A stretch of 64,000 nucleotides of DNA from Streptomyces sp. DvalAA-43 (GCF_900091725.1 NZ_FMBW01000006.1:52740-116739); one strand, 5' to 3'. Shown: positions 36,647 through 45,640, numbered from the stretch's first letter. Notes: generated by a model from the sequence alone, not told the origin. Numbers and translations are program-made.

Positions 36647-37438
36647 ATGAACGATCGGACACCCCCAGCGCACAACACCGGCCTGCTGACCGACAGGACC
36701 GTGATGATCACCGGAGCGTCGAGCGGCATAGGCGAGGCCGCAGCACGGCTCTTCGCCTCCGAAGGCGCGGCCGTCGTCCTCATGGCCCGCCGCGAAGACC
36801 GGCTCAAGGACCTCACCCACGAGATCGAGACATCTGGCGGACAAGCAGCCTGCAGCGTCGGCGACGTGACGCGGGCCGACGACGTCGAGCGCGCCGTCGC
36901 GACGGCCATCGAACGCTTCGGCCGCCTCGACTGCGCCTTCAACAACGCTGGCTACGCCGGCTCCACCTTCGGCCGATCGCACGAACTGCCGGAAGAGGAT
37001 TTCGACCGCATTATGGATGTCAACGTACGCGGGACATGGAACTGCCTGCGCCGTCAGATCCCCGTCATGCTGGACGCCGGCCACGGGACGATCGTCAACA
37101 CCGCCAGTTCGGCGGGCCTCATCGCCACCGGCGCACCATCCCCCTACGTCGCGGCGAAGCACGCTGTCCTGGGCCTGACGAAGGCCACGGCTGCCGAATA
37201 CGGGGCGTACGGCATCCGGGTCAACTCCCTGATCGTGGGCACCACCCGGACGGAAATGATCAACGCGGCGGTGACGGCCAACCCGGCTTTGGAGGAGGCA
37301 TTCGTCGCACGCCAGATCCAAAAGCGGATGGCCGAGCCGCAAGAGGTGGCGGAAGCGGCCCTGTGGCTGCTGAGCGACCGCTCCTCATTCGCCACTGGCA
37401 GCCATGTGGCGGTGGACGGCGGCATTCTGGCCATCTGA
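36647..37438 (+). CDS. Short-chain dehydrogenase/reductase (SDR)
   Basis: 263 residues, classical SDR: TGASSGIG at 22-29, NNAG at 99-102, SS at 154-155, Y167 and K171 (YVAAK). The C-terminal GSHVAVDGGI is the family tail. The presence of MARRED after strand 2 suggests NADP preference, an inference. The gene sits between the two 40-bp repeats and upstream of an IS3-like remnant. No operon partner, so substrate unknown. GTTTACTCGCGTC before the ATG gives no clear ribosome site. Confidence 0.85.
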   Translation: MNDRTPPAHNTGLLTDRTVMITGASSGIGEAAARLFASEGAAVVLMARREDRLKDLTHEIETSGGQAACSVGDVTRADDVERAVATAIERFGRLDCAFNNAGYAGSTFGRSHELPEEDFDRIMDVNVRGTWNCLRRQIPVMLDAGHGTIVNTASSAGLIATGAPSPYVAAKHAVLGLTKATAAEYGAYGIRVNSLIVGTTRTEMINAAVTANPALEEAFVARQIQKRMAEPQEVAEAALWLLSDRSSFATGSHVAVDGGILAI

Positions 37439-37471
37439 GCGGCAAGGGGCCCGGGGCAGTCGACGCCGTCG

Positions 37472-37553
37472 GGCGGACCGTGAGGTCGATACGCCTGTGA
37501 CGGAACGAAGACGTCGCGGAGGACTGCCTATGACTCGGTGCGGGATACAAATA
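37472..37553 (-). repeat. Dispersed 82-bp repeat, copy 2 (IS3-like remnant)
   Basis: See 26741-26822. The minus-strand reading here (RKYLYPAPSHRQSSATSSF) parallels that of copy 1. Nothing of the transposase beyond this segment remains. Confidence 0.75.
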
Positions 37554-38039
37554 CTTCCGACCGCATACACCTGTGCTTCCTGCTGCGCTCGTCGGCCGAC
37601 CCCGGCAGCTTCTCGCCGCCCGTGTCCTCGACCAGGCCCGAAGCCGTCCGCGCCCCCTGGCCACGGGGCCGCGGCGCAGCGAGTCCGAGGGGCGCTCGAT
37701 CGTCAGTATCGCGCCTTCCCGGCCACGGACGGCGAGCACTGTGCGTCCGGACGACCCGGTCAAACGTGCGCTGATGCATCTCGACCGCGCCATGCGTGAC
37801 CGGCCGGACCGTTTGTTCAGTGCGGTGAGAACCATCCAGTAGCTCCTGGAAGAAGAGAAGGTCCCGGAGATCTTGCGGCCGTGTGGCGGTCGCTCTCCGG
37901 GGCGGCCGAGGATCGCGTCGGTTCCACGGCCTCGCGCTGCTTCTTCGGCAGCCGGTGTGGCGGTCGGCCTTCGGGCCAGCCGAGGGTCGCAACCGGAAGA
38001 ACTGGCCTTTCAGGAACCGCGCGGCGGATCTGGGCGCTG
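37554..38039. other. No recognisable gene
   Basis: Open frames on both strands lack starts and motifs. It includes copy 2 of the 40-bp repeat (37727-37766) and two imperfect copies of a GGTGTGGCGGTCG-type segment (about 37880 and 37955). I see no gene. Confidence 0.5.
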
Positions 38040-38848
38040 CCCCCGCAGTGATGGGTCACCGACCTCGGGTACACCATGCAGGCCGCGTACATCACCGTCG
38101 GCGGCCTCGCCCTGCTGTTCCCCGGGCCCCGGCTGACCGGCGCTCTGGTGCGGCTGGAGACCCGGGCGGCCGAGGTCCTGCTCGGCCCCAGCCGCACGGA
38201 GAAGCTCGCCCGCCGGGTCGCCGACCTCGCCGAGAGCCGGGCCGACGTGCTCGACGCCGCCGACGCCGAGCGGCGGCGGATCGAGCGCGACCTGCACGAC
38301 GGCGCACAGCAGCGCCTCGGTCTCACTCGCCGTCAACCTGGGCCTGGCCAGGTCGACCCTCGGCGACCTGCCGGAGGACGCCCGCAAGGTGATCGACGAG
38401 GCGCACCGCGAGGCGAAGGAGGCGATCGCCGAGCTGAACAACCTGGTGCGCGGCCTGCATCCGGCCGTCCTTGAGGACCGCGGCCTCGACGCCGCGCTGT
38501 CCGGGGTCGCCGCCCGCCTCCCGATCGCGGTGCGCGTGGCGGTGGACCTGCCGCAGCGCCCCTCACCCACGGTCGAGGCCGTTGCGTACTTCGTGGTCTC
38601 CGAAGCCCTGACGAACATGGTCAAACACGCCCAGGCGACCCGGGCGGACGTGACCGTGGAGCGGATCGGGGAGACACTGCTGGTGGTCGTCGCGGACGAC
38701 GGAGCGGGCGGCGCGGATCTCGCGGCGGCCGGCGGCACCGGGCTCGCCGGGCTCGCCAAGCGCGTCGCGTCCGTCGAGGCACGTTTTCCTGCCGCAGCCC
38801 CGCCGGGGCCCGACCGTCATCACCGTGGAGCTGCCGTGCGCGCCGTGA
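38040..38848 (+). pseudogene. Sensor histidine kinase (NarL-type), 5'-truncated with two frameshifts
   Basis: Only the end of the sensor/membrane part remains (YITVGGLALLFPGPRLTGAL). The dimerisation helix with H-box is intact (ERRRIERDLHDGAQQRL). A shift near 38320 leads to NLGLARSTLGDLPEDARKVI and the ATPase domain (VVSEALTNMVKHAQATRADV as N-box, DDGAGGA as G-box, GLAGLAKRV). A second shift near 38790 gives GPTVITVELP and a TGA at 38846. The stop overlaps the response-regulator start. A non-functional kinase as read. Confidence 0.75.
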
Positions 38849-39486
38849 TCGCCGAGGATTCCCTCTTGCTGCGCATCGGCGTGGTCAAGGTGCTGGAGGC
38901 GGCCGGCTTCGAGATGTGCGCGCAAGTCGCCGACGCAGAAGGGCTGCTGGCGGCCATTGAGGAGCACCGGCCCGACATCGCCGTGGTCGACGTGCGCATG
39001 CCGCCCGGCTTCACCGATGAGGGAGTGCGCGCCGCGCTGGTGATCCGCCGCCAGTACCCGCGTACCGCCGTGCTCCTGCTGTCGCAGTACGTGGAGGAGC
39101 GATACGCGGCCGATCTGCTCGCCGCCAACACTTCGGGCGTCGGCTATCTGCTCAAGCAACGCGTCGCCGACGTCGAGGAGTTCGCAGAGGCGGTACGCCG
39201 GGTGGCGGCCGGCGGCACCGCGCTCGACCCGCAGGCCATCGCGCAGCTGCTGGTGCGCCGGCACAGCGATCCGCTCGACCGGCTGACGCCGCGCGAGCGG
39301 GAGGTGCTGGAGCTGATGGCGGGCGGCCGGTCCAACTCCGGCATCGCCGCCGAGCTGGTGGTGAGCGAGAGCGCGGTCGCCAAGCACATCAACAGCATCT
39401 TCACCAAGCTCGACCTGCCCAAGGCCGACGCCGACCAGCGCCGCGTCCTGGCGGTGCTGCGCTTCCCGGGCGTTGTGACCGCATAG
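38836..39486 (+). CDS. NarL/LuxR-family response regulator
   Basis: 216 residues from a GTG inside the kinase reading. The receiver domain has the acidic pair ED (IAEDSLL), the phosphorylatable Asp in IAVVDVRMPP, a Ser/Thr switch (LLLSQY) and Lys in YLLKQRV. The C-terminal LuxR helix-turn-helix (LTPREREVLELMAGGRSNSG, VVSESAVAKHINSIFTKLDL) is intact. Its partner kinase is broken, so it is now probably an orphan, possibly phosphorylated by others or acting constitutively. Confidence 0.9.
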   Translation: MRAVIAEDSLLLRIGVVKVLEAAGFEMCAQVADAEGLLAAIEEHRPDIAVVDVRMPPGFTDEGVRAALVIRRQYPRTAVLLLSQYVEERYAADLLAANTSGVGYLLKQRVADVEEFAEAVRRVAAGGTALDPQAIAQLLVRRHSDPLDRLTPREREVLELMAGGRSNSGIAAELVVSESAVAKHINSIFTKLDLPKADADQRRVLAVLRFPGVVTA

Positions 39487-39664
39487 TGCGCGATCACGCC
39501 CGCATGCCCAGTCGACAACGGTGCTGATCGCCCCTTGCGTTCATGACCGACCCCAGTCCAGCCCCCGGAGATCCGTGCAACTCCAAGGCTTAGAGGGCAT
39601 CTGAGAGGGCGGTTGCGGCCGGTGCCGGGGCGCGTAGCCACGCCCCGGCAGCTTCCTGTCGGGA

Positions 39665-40747
39665 TCAGGTCGTCGTCGACGGCTCCTCGCGGAGGGTGTC
39701 GACCACCGCGCGCTCCAAGACCGCCGACACGTGGATCAGGGTGCCCTTCTTGCCCATGGAGGTGTCCCTGATGAGGTAGCTCCGTTCGCCCAGGTACTCC
39801 AGGGTGGTCGAGTCGAAGATCCAGGCGGTGCGTTCACCGGTCCGGGTGTTGTCGCGGGCCACGCCGATCCCGTGCCGGCCGGCCGCGTCCGCCGCGTCGG
39901 AGTCCACGGTCACGCCGGGGATCTTCGCTGCGGCCTTGTAGAGGGCGGCCGCGGTCCTCGGTGGCATCACCGTCTCCCGCAAGAGTTCACCGATGGTGTC
40001 GAAGGTGTCCTGGGCCTGGTCCCGGTCCTTGGCCGGGGTGTCACGCGAGTCCTGGTCCCGGGTGATCTCTGTGGCGAGCCGCCGGAGCAAGGCGTCGGGG
40101 TCGGTGGGCAGCGAGGCCAGCCACGTGTATGTCGGCCGGTTGAGGCCCGCCGGGTAGCCGACGGCGGGCTGGCCGTCCGGGACCCCGACCTTGATCGGGA
40201 AGTACGAGCCGTCCTCGTGGATCAGGCCGACATCGATTACCGGTCCCGCCTTCTGTGACATCCAGACCTCACGCTCGCGGGGTTTGGTCAGTTTCGCCGG
40301 GCCACCGAAATGGCCGTCGTTCTCAGTCTGCAGTGTCTTGACGTAAACGAACTGGTGTCCGGTGACCGTCTGTTCACCGCTCTTCTCGGCGACCGCGGCG
40401 ATCCGGTCGAGCAGCACGGCCGCGCCACGAGGGGCCGTGGCGTGGGAACCCGTGCCTGCGGCGGACGGTGCCGGAGCGCGGTCCTGGCCGGTCACTGCGA
40501 GCGTGGTCAGCAGCATTCCTCCCAAGGCCAGCCCGGCGGCGGGCAGCAGGACGGCAGGGCGCAGGAGGCGGGGGCGGGGGCGGGGGTCGGCGGTGACGCG
40601 GTCGCCGTCCTGGTCGATCAGACGCATCAGGGTGTCCTTGTGGTGGAGATGACGGCCAGGGGGCAGGTCCCGTTCGGCCGGGGCCGGTAGCAGCCGGGCC
40701 AGTTCCTCGCGTTCGGCCCGCTCGGAGCCGGAGGTACGGTCATTCAT
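39665..40747 (-). CDS. Single-pass membrane protein of the CU044_5270 type, partner of the ECF sigma factor
   Basis: 360 residues with an N-terminal cytoplasmic part (about 1-65), one transmembrane helix (PAVLLPAAGLALGGMLLTTL, about 66-85) and a large extracellular domain (GHQFVYVKTLQTE...). This is the layout of CU044_5270-family proteins that accompany ECF sigma genes and may act as anti-sigma/sensor proteins. The ATG overlaps the sigma stop (ATGA), so they are co-translated. No zinc-binding anti-sigma motif is visible; the regulatory role is inferred from context. Confidence 0.75.
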   Translation of the reverse strand: MNDRTSGSERAEREELARLLPAPAERDLPPGRHLHHKDTLMRLIDQDGDRVTADPRPRPRLLRPAVLLPAAGLALGGMLLTTLAVTGQDRAPAPSAAGTGSHATAPRGAAVLLDRIAAVAEKSGEQTVTGHQFVYVKTLQTENDGHFGGPAKLTKPREREVWMSQKAGPVIDVGLIHEDGSYFPIKVGVPDGQPAVGYPAGLNRPTYTWLASLPTDPDALLRRLATEITRDQDSRDTPAKDRDQAQDTFDTIGELLRETVMPPRTAAALYKAAAKIPGVTVDSDAADAAGRHGIGVARDNTRTGERTAWIFDSTTLEYLGERSYLIRDTSMGKKGTLIHVSAVLERAVVDTLREEPSTTT

Positions 40748-41445
40748 CGGGCTTCCTCCTGGATGGGCAGGGCCACGAACGCGGCCCTGCTCTCTACCTC
40801 TCCGCGGTCGGGGCGGGGTTCCCGGCCGGATCGGACCGCTTCTCCGAGTCGTGCTTCCCGCGCGGACCCGTCCGGTGTGCGGTCGAGTTCCCCATCGGTG
40901 AGCCGGCGCAGCCGGGTACGGGCACGGGACAGCCGCGACCGCACGGTGCCCACCGGGATGCCCAGGGCCTCGGCGGCCTCGGCGTAGTCCAGCCCGGACC
41001 AGACGCAGAGGACCAGCACCTCGCGTTCCTGGCGGCGGAGTCCGCCCAGTGCCCGCCGGACCGCGGCGAGCCGCCGTGTGTCGTCGACGCGTCCGACCGT
41101 GGCATCCGCGATGTCCGCCACTGGTTCCGGGGCGGGGTGGCGGGCCAGGAAGGCCAGGCGCCGCCCTGTACCGCGGTTGGCGTTGCGTGCTTTGTTAGTT
41201 GCGATCCCGAGCAGCCACGGACGCAGTGAGTCGCCTTCCGGCTCGACGGCGTGACGAGTACGCCAGGCCGCCAGGAAGGTCTCGGACAACACCTCCTCGG
41301 CCGTCGACCAGTCGCCCGACAGCCGGTAGGCGTGGTTGTAGACCGCCCGCGCGTATTCCTCGTAGAGCGCGGCGAACGCCTCGCGGTCGCCCGCCCTGAT
41401 CCGTGCGCGCATGCGCTCCCGATCTCCCTGTTCATCACATCTCAC
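40744..41445 (-). CDS. ECF RNA polymerase sigma factor
   Basis: 233 residues from GTG 41445, which has AGGTGAT directly upstream; an internal ATG (41412) is possible. Region 2 reads REAFAALYEEYARAVYNHAY and WSTAEEVLSETFLAAWR. Region 4 reads LRRQEREVLVLCVWSGLDYA, EAAEALGIPVGTVRSRLSRA. It is coupled to the membrane protein downstream. A polar C-terminal tail of about 40 residues follows region 4. Target promoters unknown; no obvious autoregulatory site was found. Confidence 0.85.
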   Translation of the reverse strand: MRCDEQGDRERMRARIRAGDREAFAALYEEYARAVYNHAYRLSGDWSTAEEVLSETFLAAWRTRHAVEPEGDSLRPWLLGIATNKARNANRGTGRRLAFLARHPAPEPVADIADATVGRVDDTRRLAAVRRALGGLRRQEREVLVLCVWSGLDYAEAAEALGIPVGTVRSRLSRARTRLRRLTDGELDRTPDGSAREARLGEAVRSGREPRPDRGEVESRAAFVALPIQEEAR

Positions 41446-41733
41446 ATCACCTACCTCTCCGGCCGGGCCGAAGGGTTCCGGTGACCCGCGCCACACCGCG
41501 GAGCCAACCGCGGGGCCGCGTATGCCGGACAGCCTGCCCCGGCAACGGCCGGTGCTTTCACCAGGCCCGATCAGGCCTGGCCTGCCTGCGCGACATCCTG
41601 GCCGAGCAGGGTGCTCCCCGCCGCCGCCCGCCACCGGGGGCTACGGGCGGAGACGGCCGCGCTTCCCGGGAAGCGGCTGCCCGGTGTGACCGGGCCATGT
41701 CGTGCCCGGCTTCCCGGCGCGACCGGCGCCAGG

Positions 41734-41851
41734 CCGTGGCAGTGCCGCCGGGGCCGGTCACTGGCCTGCGGCTGCGGCGCCCCACGCCGTGGCAGTGTCG
41801 CCGGGGCCGGTCACTGGCCTGCGGCTGCGGCGCCCCACGCCGTGGCCAGCC
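41734..41851. repeat. 53-bp tandem repeat, two full copies plus start of a third
   Basis: Units start CCGTGGCAGTG at 41734 and 41787 and a third begins CCGTGG at 41840. Copies 1 and 2 differ at one base (GTGCCG versus GTGTCG). The second copy contains the stop region of the OYE-family gene read on the minus strand. Confidence 0.85.
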
Positions 41852-43067
41852 AGGAGCGGTAGCGGCGCAGGGCCCGCCGCTCCTTCCGCTGCTCGGAGAC
41901 CAGGGTGAAGGCCGGATGGATGCCTGGCCTGGGGCCTGCGCCCCTGGCGAGGCGGCGCATCTGGTAGCGGACCCGCGCCATGCCGGCCGCCGAGGCGAGT
42001 GTCTTGTCGGACCAGGTCACCGGTTCCATCCGCCGGTCGGCCTCGCGGTGGTCCCGCCACCGGTCGGGCAGGTCCGGGGTGACGGCGAGTGCGGTGCCGA
42101 TGCCGACGACCGCCACGCCGCTGTCGAGGACGCGTTCCGCCGTGGCACGCCGGGTGATGCCGCCGGTGAGCATCAGCGGCAGTGGGCTCGTGCCGACCAG
42201 TTCCTGGGCCAGGTCGAGGAAATAGGCTTCCCTGGCCCGGGTCCGGGTGTCTGCGGAGCCGCCGGTCATCGCCGGGCTCTCGTAGCTGCCGCCCGACAGT
42301 TCGACCAGGTCGACGCCGAGTGGCGCGAGCATCCCGATGACCTGCCGGGCGTCGTCGGCGTCGAAGCCGCCGCGCTGGAAGTCGGCGGAGTTCAGCTTGA
42401 CCGCGACGGCGAAGGGCGGGGAGACGGCGGCGCGTACGGCCCGGACGACGTCCAGCAGCATCCGGGCCCGGTTCTCCAGCGACCCGCCCCACCGGTCGGT
42501 ACGCGTGTTGACCAGCGGGGAAAGGAACTGCGAGAGCAGGTACCCGTGGGCGGCGTGGATCTCCACCCCGTCGAAGCCCGCCTCCTCGGCGCGGCGGGCC
42601 GTGACGGCGAACCGGCCCACGGTCTCGTCGATCTGCCGCGCGGTCATGGCGGTGGGCCGCCCGAACCTACTGCTGTGCCTGCCCAGGGAGACACCGGCAT
42701 CGGACGGTCCCCACACCACACCGGGCATGCCGGATGCCACCTGGCGACCGGGGTGGTTGATCTGCATCCAGATCGTGCCGCCGCCCGACTTGCCGGCCGC
42801 GGCCCAGTCGGCGAACGGTCCGATCGGAGCGTGCTCGTCGAGTACGACGCCGCCGGGCCCGGTCAACGCCTCGGCGTGGACCATGACGTTGCCGGTGATC
42901 AGGAGCCCGGCACCGCCCGCGGCCCAGCGCCGGTAGAGCGTCAGCAGCCGCTGGTCGGGAAGCTGCCCCTCCCCGGCCATGTTCTCCTCCATGGCCGCTT
43001 TCGCGATTCGGTTTCCCATTACCTGCCCGGAGCGCAGGTGCAGTGGCGAGAACATCTCGCTGGTCAT
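41811..43067 (-). CDS. NADH:flavin oxidoreductase, Old Yellow Enzyme family
   Basis: 418 residues. TIM-barrel OYE features: NRIAKAAMEENMA at the N-terminus, IWMQINHPGRQ (strand 3), GFDGVEIHAAHGYLLSQFLS with catalytic HAAHGY, RTDRWGGSLENRARMLLD and the phosphate-binding VGIGTALAVTPDLPD. It reduces activated alkenes with NAD(P)H and FMN. It is divergent from a TetR gene with an operator-like repeat between them, a usual xenobiotic-response arrangement. The last ~10 residues (ATAWGAAAAGQ) come from the 53-bp repeat and are not family sequence. Confidence 0.85.
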   Translation of the reverse strand: MTSEMFSPLHLRSGQVMGNRIAKAAMEENMAGEGQLPDQRLLTLYRRWAAGGAGLLITGNVMVHAEALTGPGGVVLDEHAPIGPFADWAAAGKSGGGTIWMQINHPGRQVASGMPGVVWGPSDAGVSLGRHSSRFGRPTAMTARQIDETVGRFAVTARRAEEAGFDGVEIHAAHGYLLSQFLSPLVNTRTDRWGGSLENRARMLLDVVRAVRAAVSPPFAVAVKLNSADFQRGGFDADDARQVIGMLAPLGVDLVELSGGSYESPAMTGGSADTRTRAREAYFLDLAQELVGTSPLPLMLTGGITRRATAERVLDSGVAVVGIGTALAVTPDLPDRWRDHREADRRMEPVTWSDKTLASAAGMARVRYQMRRLARGAGPRPGIHPAFTLVSEQRKERRALRRYRSWLATAWGAAAAGQ

Positions 43068-43112
43068 CCCGTTGTCTCTCTTCCGTGTCGGCCACCTACA
43101 ATGTGTGCACTA

Positions 43113-43135
43113 CTTACATTAGGGCGCGATGTAAG
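43113..43135. promoter_or_regulatory. Operator-like inverted repeat between OYE and TetR genes
   Basis: CTTACAT and ATGTAAG, 7-bp arms with 9 bp between, in the 95-bp divergent intergenic region. An overlapping half-site AATGT...ACATT lies just left (43100-43120). Likely site for the adjacent TetR protein. Confidence 0.6.
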
Positions 43136-43162
43136 CGCCGTAAACATTGGAGGGTGTGAGCT

Positions 43163-43786
43163 GTGCCGCAGAACAACGGGTACCACCACGGCGATCTGCG
43201 CGCGGCCTGCCTGCGTGCCGCGCGGGAACTGCTGGAGGAGGACGGCAGCGCCGGGCTGTCGCTGCGCGCCGTCGCCCGCCGCGCCGGCGTGTCGGCCACG
43301 GCTCCCTACCGCCACTTCGCCGACCGCGACGCGCTCGTCTCCGGGGTCGCCGCGCAGGGATACCGTGAACTCGCCGGGGAGCTGGCCGAGGCCCACCCGC
43401 CCCCCTCGACGCCGGACGGCTTGGCCGCGCTCGCCCTCGTCTACGTGCGGTTCGCGCTCGAACACCCCGCGCTGTTCCGGGTGATGTTCGCCGAGCCCTG
43501 CGACCTCACCAGTGAGGAACGGGTCGCCGCGACCGCCGTCCTCTCGGAGTACCTCCAGGGCGTCGTCCGCACCGCGTTCCCCGGATCCGACGACCCGGAG
43601 GCGCTGGCGACCACCGTCTGGGCCCTCGTCCACGGTCTGGCGTTCCTGCACCTCGACGGCAAGCTCGACACCTCCACCCCTCAGGCGGTCGCAGACCGGG
43701 TCGGCGCCGCCGTGCACGCGCTGTTCGCCCTGCCTCCGGCGGCGCGGCGGACCGCGACGGCACAGACCCGGACGGCGACCACCTGA
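43163..43786 (+). CDS. TetR-family transcriptional regulator
   Basis: 207 residues from GTG with GGAGGGTG upstream. The HTH reads ACLRAARELLEEDGSAGLSL, AVARRAGVSATAPYRHFADR, typical of the YHGDLR-starting subgroup (NGYHHGDLR). The C-terminal domain resembles TetR_C_13-type (HPALFRVMFAEP). Autoregulation and repression of the divergent OYE gene through 43113-43135 are inferred. Confidence 0.85.
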   Translation: MPQNNGYHHGDLRAACLRAARELLEEDGSAGLSLRAVARRAGVSATAPYRHFADRDALVSGVAAQGYRELAGELAEAHPPPSTPDGLAALALVYVRFALEHPALFRVMFAEPCDLTSEERVAATAVLSEYLQGVVRTAFPGSDDPEALATTVWALVHGLAFLHLDGKLDTSTPQAVADRVGAAVHALFALPPAARRTATAQTRTATT

Positions 43787-43944
43787 GGGCTGCACCACCC
43801 CGCACGCACGGACCGGGGCACTCCGCCGGGCAGACCCGCACCGGACCGACGCCCCGGGGCCGTCCGCGCAACCCGTACGCAGGGCCAGAACCCTCCATGG
43901 CGGAATGATGACCGAGCGCGGCATGGTCGCCGGCCGTCGGCGGA

Positions 43945-44110
43945 AATGTCTTCGCCGCCTTCGACGCCATCCTCACCGCGGCCGTACCTGACCTCGCCGA
44001 CCGCGTCCAGGCCATGGGCTTCGACGCGGATACCGGCCGCCTGGACGTCGTCCCCGACGCCCCGGCCTGCGGGACGAAGCTGCGCTGGAGCGCGCCGCAG
44101 CTGCCAGAAG
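43945..44110 (+). pseudogene. DciA-like (DUF721) fragment
   Basis: A plus-strand frame reads AVPDLADRVQAMGFDADTGR, LDVVPDAPACGTKLRWSAPQ. This resembles the DciA core (AF-AE-G-L-v-p-SpA-at-Lr) seen also at 47600. No start; followed directly by the oppositely oriented crystallin-like gene. The 150 bp before it show nothing else. Confidence 0.45.
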
Positions 44111-44144
44111 GACCGGCGGGGCTGCGAAGAGCAGGCTGGGACGC

Positions 44145-44585
44145 CTACGCGGGTTGGTCGATCGTCATGGTGAAGTTGAGGACCATGATCTGCTCGTACC
44201 TCGGGGGGAACCGCTGGGTCAGCTTGAGGAGGGACTTGGCGTCGACGTCCACGTCGTTCTGCTCGATGGTGATCGTGCCGCCTCTGCCGTCCTTGTGGCC
44301 ATCGCCGACCTTGACGATTGCCTCCTTCTCCGGGCTGGAGACGGTCAGAGAGGACGTGATGTTGTTGAAGTCGTCGCCGACGTCGCCCGTCTCGGTGAGG
44401 GTCTTGCTTCGGCCGGCGAACTTGGAGTCCTCATACAGCGTCACCGTCCACCCCTTCGGGATGGTCACCGAGCTGATGAAGTCGTTGTCATCCAGCGCGC
44501 TCGTGTCGTAGGCGCCGGGCTTCAAGGTCTGCGCCTTGCCCTTGCAGCCGCGCTCTCCGTGAACGATGACGTGATCGTTAGCCAT
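44145..44585 (-). CDS. Beta/gamma-crystallin-like protein
   Basis: 146 residues from ATG 44585 with GAGGGG upstream; an earlier start would add a hydrophobic stretch without ribosome support. The first 90 residues (MANDHVIVHGERGCKGKAQT, SSVTIPKGWTVTLYEDSKFA, DFNNITSSLTV) match a beta/gamma-crystallin Greek-key repeat with the calcium-type N/D-x-x-S segment (NNITSS). No signal peptide, so cytosolic or non-classically exported. Such domains bind calcium; the role here is unknown. Confidence 0.55.
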   Translation of the reverse strand: MANDHVIVHGERGCKGKAQTLKPGAYDTSALDDNDFISSVTIPKGWTVTLYEDSKFAGRSKTLTETGDVGDDFNNITSSLTVSSPEKEAIVKVGDGHKDGRGGTITIEQNDVDVDAKSLLKLTQRFPPRYEQIMVLNFTMTIDQPA

Positions 44586-44908
44586 GATCCCCTCGATTGC
44601 CTTCAGTTGGAACAAGACGAGGGTGACGCTAGGGGCAAGGATCCCACCGACGGCGAACACTCCTGATCATTCACTCATTCGGGTGGCGGGCGAGGAGCCG
44701 CACGGGGGCAGAGAGCCGCCCCGGTCATAGCACCACGACGGGCTCCGAGTTGCTCGGTTCGCCTCGAAGGCTGATCGTTCCGGAAGACCAGCTCTCGGCG
44801 TGGTCCGCAAGGCAGCCCGGCACGTCTGCACCTGCCAGCCTGCGGAGATGCCGATCAAGTTCGAGCCCCGTTCGATGCCGGACCATAAATGACTTCCCAA
44901 TGAGGATG

Positions 44909-45235
44909 TCAAGCCGCGAGTGTGACTGATGGTGCTGGTTGATGGAACGCTCCGTCACGGATCATTGCCCAGAGGACGTTGGCCCCGGCGGCGTGAGAGG
45001 GCGAGCACAGCTTGCTTGTGGCTCTTCCCCTCGTCGCGCTTGCGCTGGTAATAGGCCCTCGACGCAGGACACGATCTGATGCTGGCCATGGAGGAGAGGT
45101 GGAAGGCCCGGAGGAGGCCACGGTGGTAGCGGCGTGGACGGCGCATGTTGCCGCTGACCCGTCCGGAGTCCCGTGGGACCGGGGCCAGGCCGGCGAACCC
45201 GGCGAGGCGGTCCGGAGTGCCGAACGCTGTCGATG
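44909..45235 (-). pseudogene. IS110-family transposase C-terminal remnant
   Basis: DRLAGFAGLAPVPRDSGRVS, then SNMRRPRRYHRGLL-type arginine-rich helix and SCPASRAYYQRKRDEGKSHK, AVLALSRR, then NVLWAMIRDGAFHQ. This is the C-terminal transposase_20 domain of IS110 elements with at least two frameshifts. Its N-terminal half is replaced by an IS630 fragment at about 45235. Confidence 0.6.
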
Positions 45236-45640
45236 TCGGTGTGCAGGCTGCGTTTGAGGTCGGCGTTGACGAGCTCGTCGGGGTTCAGTTCGGGTGAGTA
45301 CGAAGGCAGGAAGTGCAGCTCGATCTGGTCCTTGTGGCCGGCGAGCCAGGCCCGGACGGTCTTCGAGCGGTGGGCCGAATGCCGGTCGACGATCAGGTGG
45401 ACCTTCCGGTCGAAGTGCCCGACGAGCCGGGCGAGGAAGCGGCACATGACCTTCGCGTCGAACGACTCGGTGAAGACCAATCCGGCCGCGGGTGCTGATC
45501 GCGGACATTGCGTTCAGGGAGAACCGGTTCCCAGTCCGGCGGACGATGGGAGTCCTGCTCTTGGCGCCTCAGGTGCGGCCGGTGACCTCGTCCGAGCGGA
45601 TCGCGACCTGGTCGCCGAAGAGAACCCGACGAGCTGACGT
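45236..45640 (-). pseudogene. IS630-family transposase remnant
   Basis: GDQVAIRSDEVTGRTWGAKS and TGNRFSLNAMSAISTRGRIG, then after a shift near 45485 VFTESFDAKVMCRFLARLVG, HLIVDRHSAHRSKTVRAWL and LPSYSPELNPDELVNADLKR: the IS630/DDE_3 core with its DNxxxH-like and SPELNPxE motifs. It ends abruptly at the IS110 remnant, and its start is missing. Confidence 0.75.

Noticed and set aside
41758..42492. Minus-strand frame overlapping the OYE gene
   Set aside because: Arg/Pro-rich shadow of the oxidoreductase coding frame.
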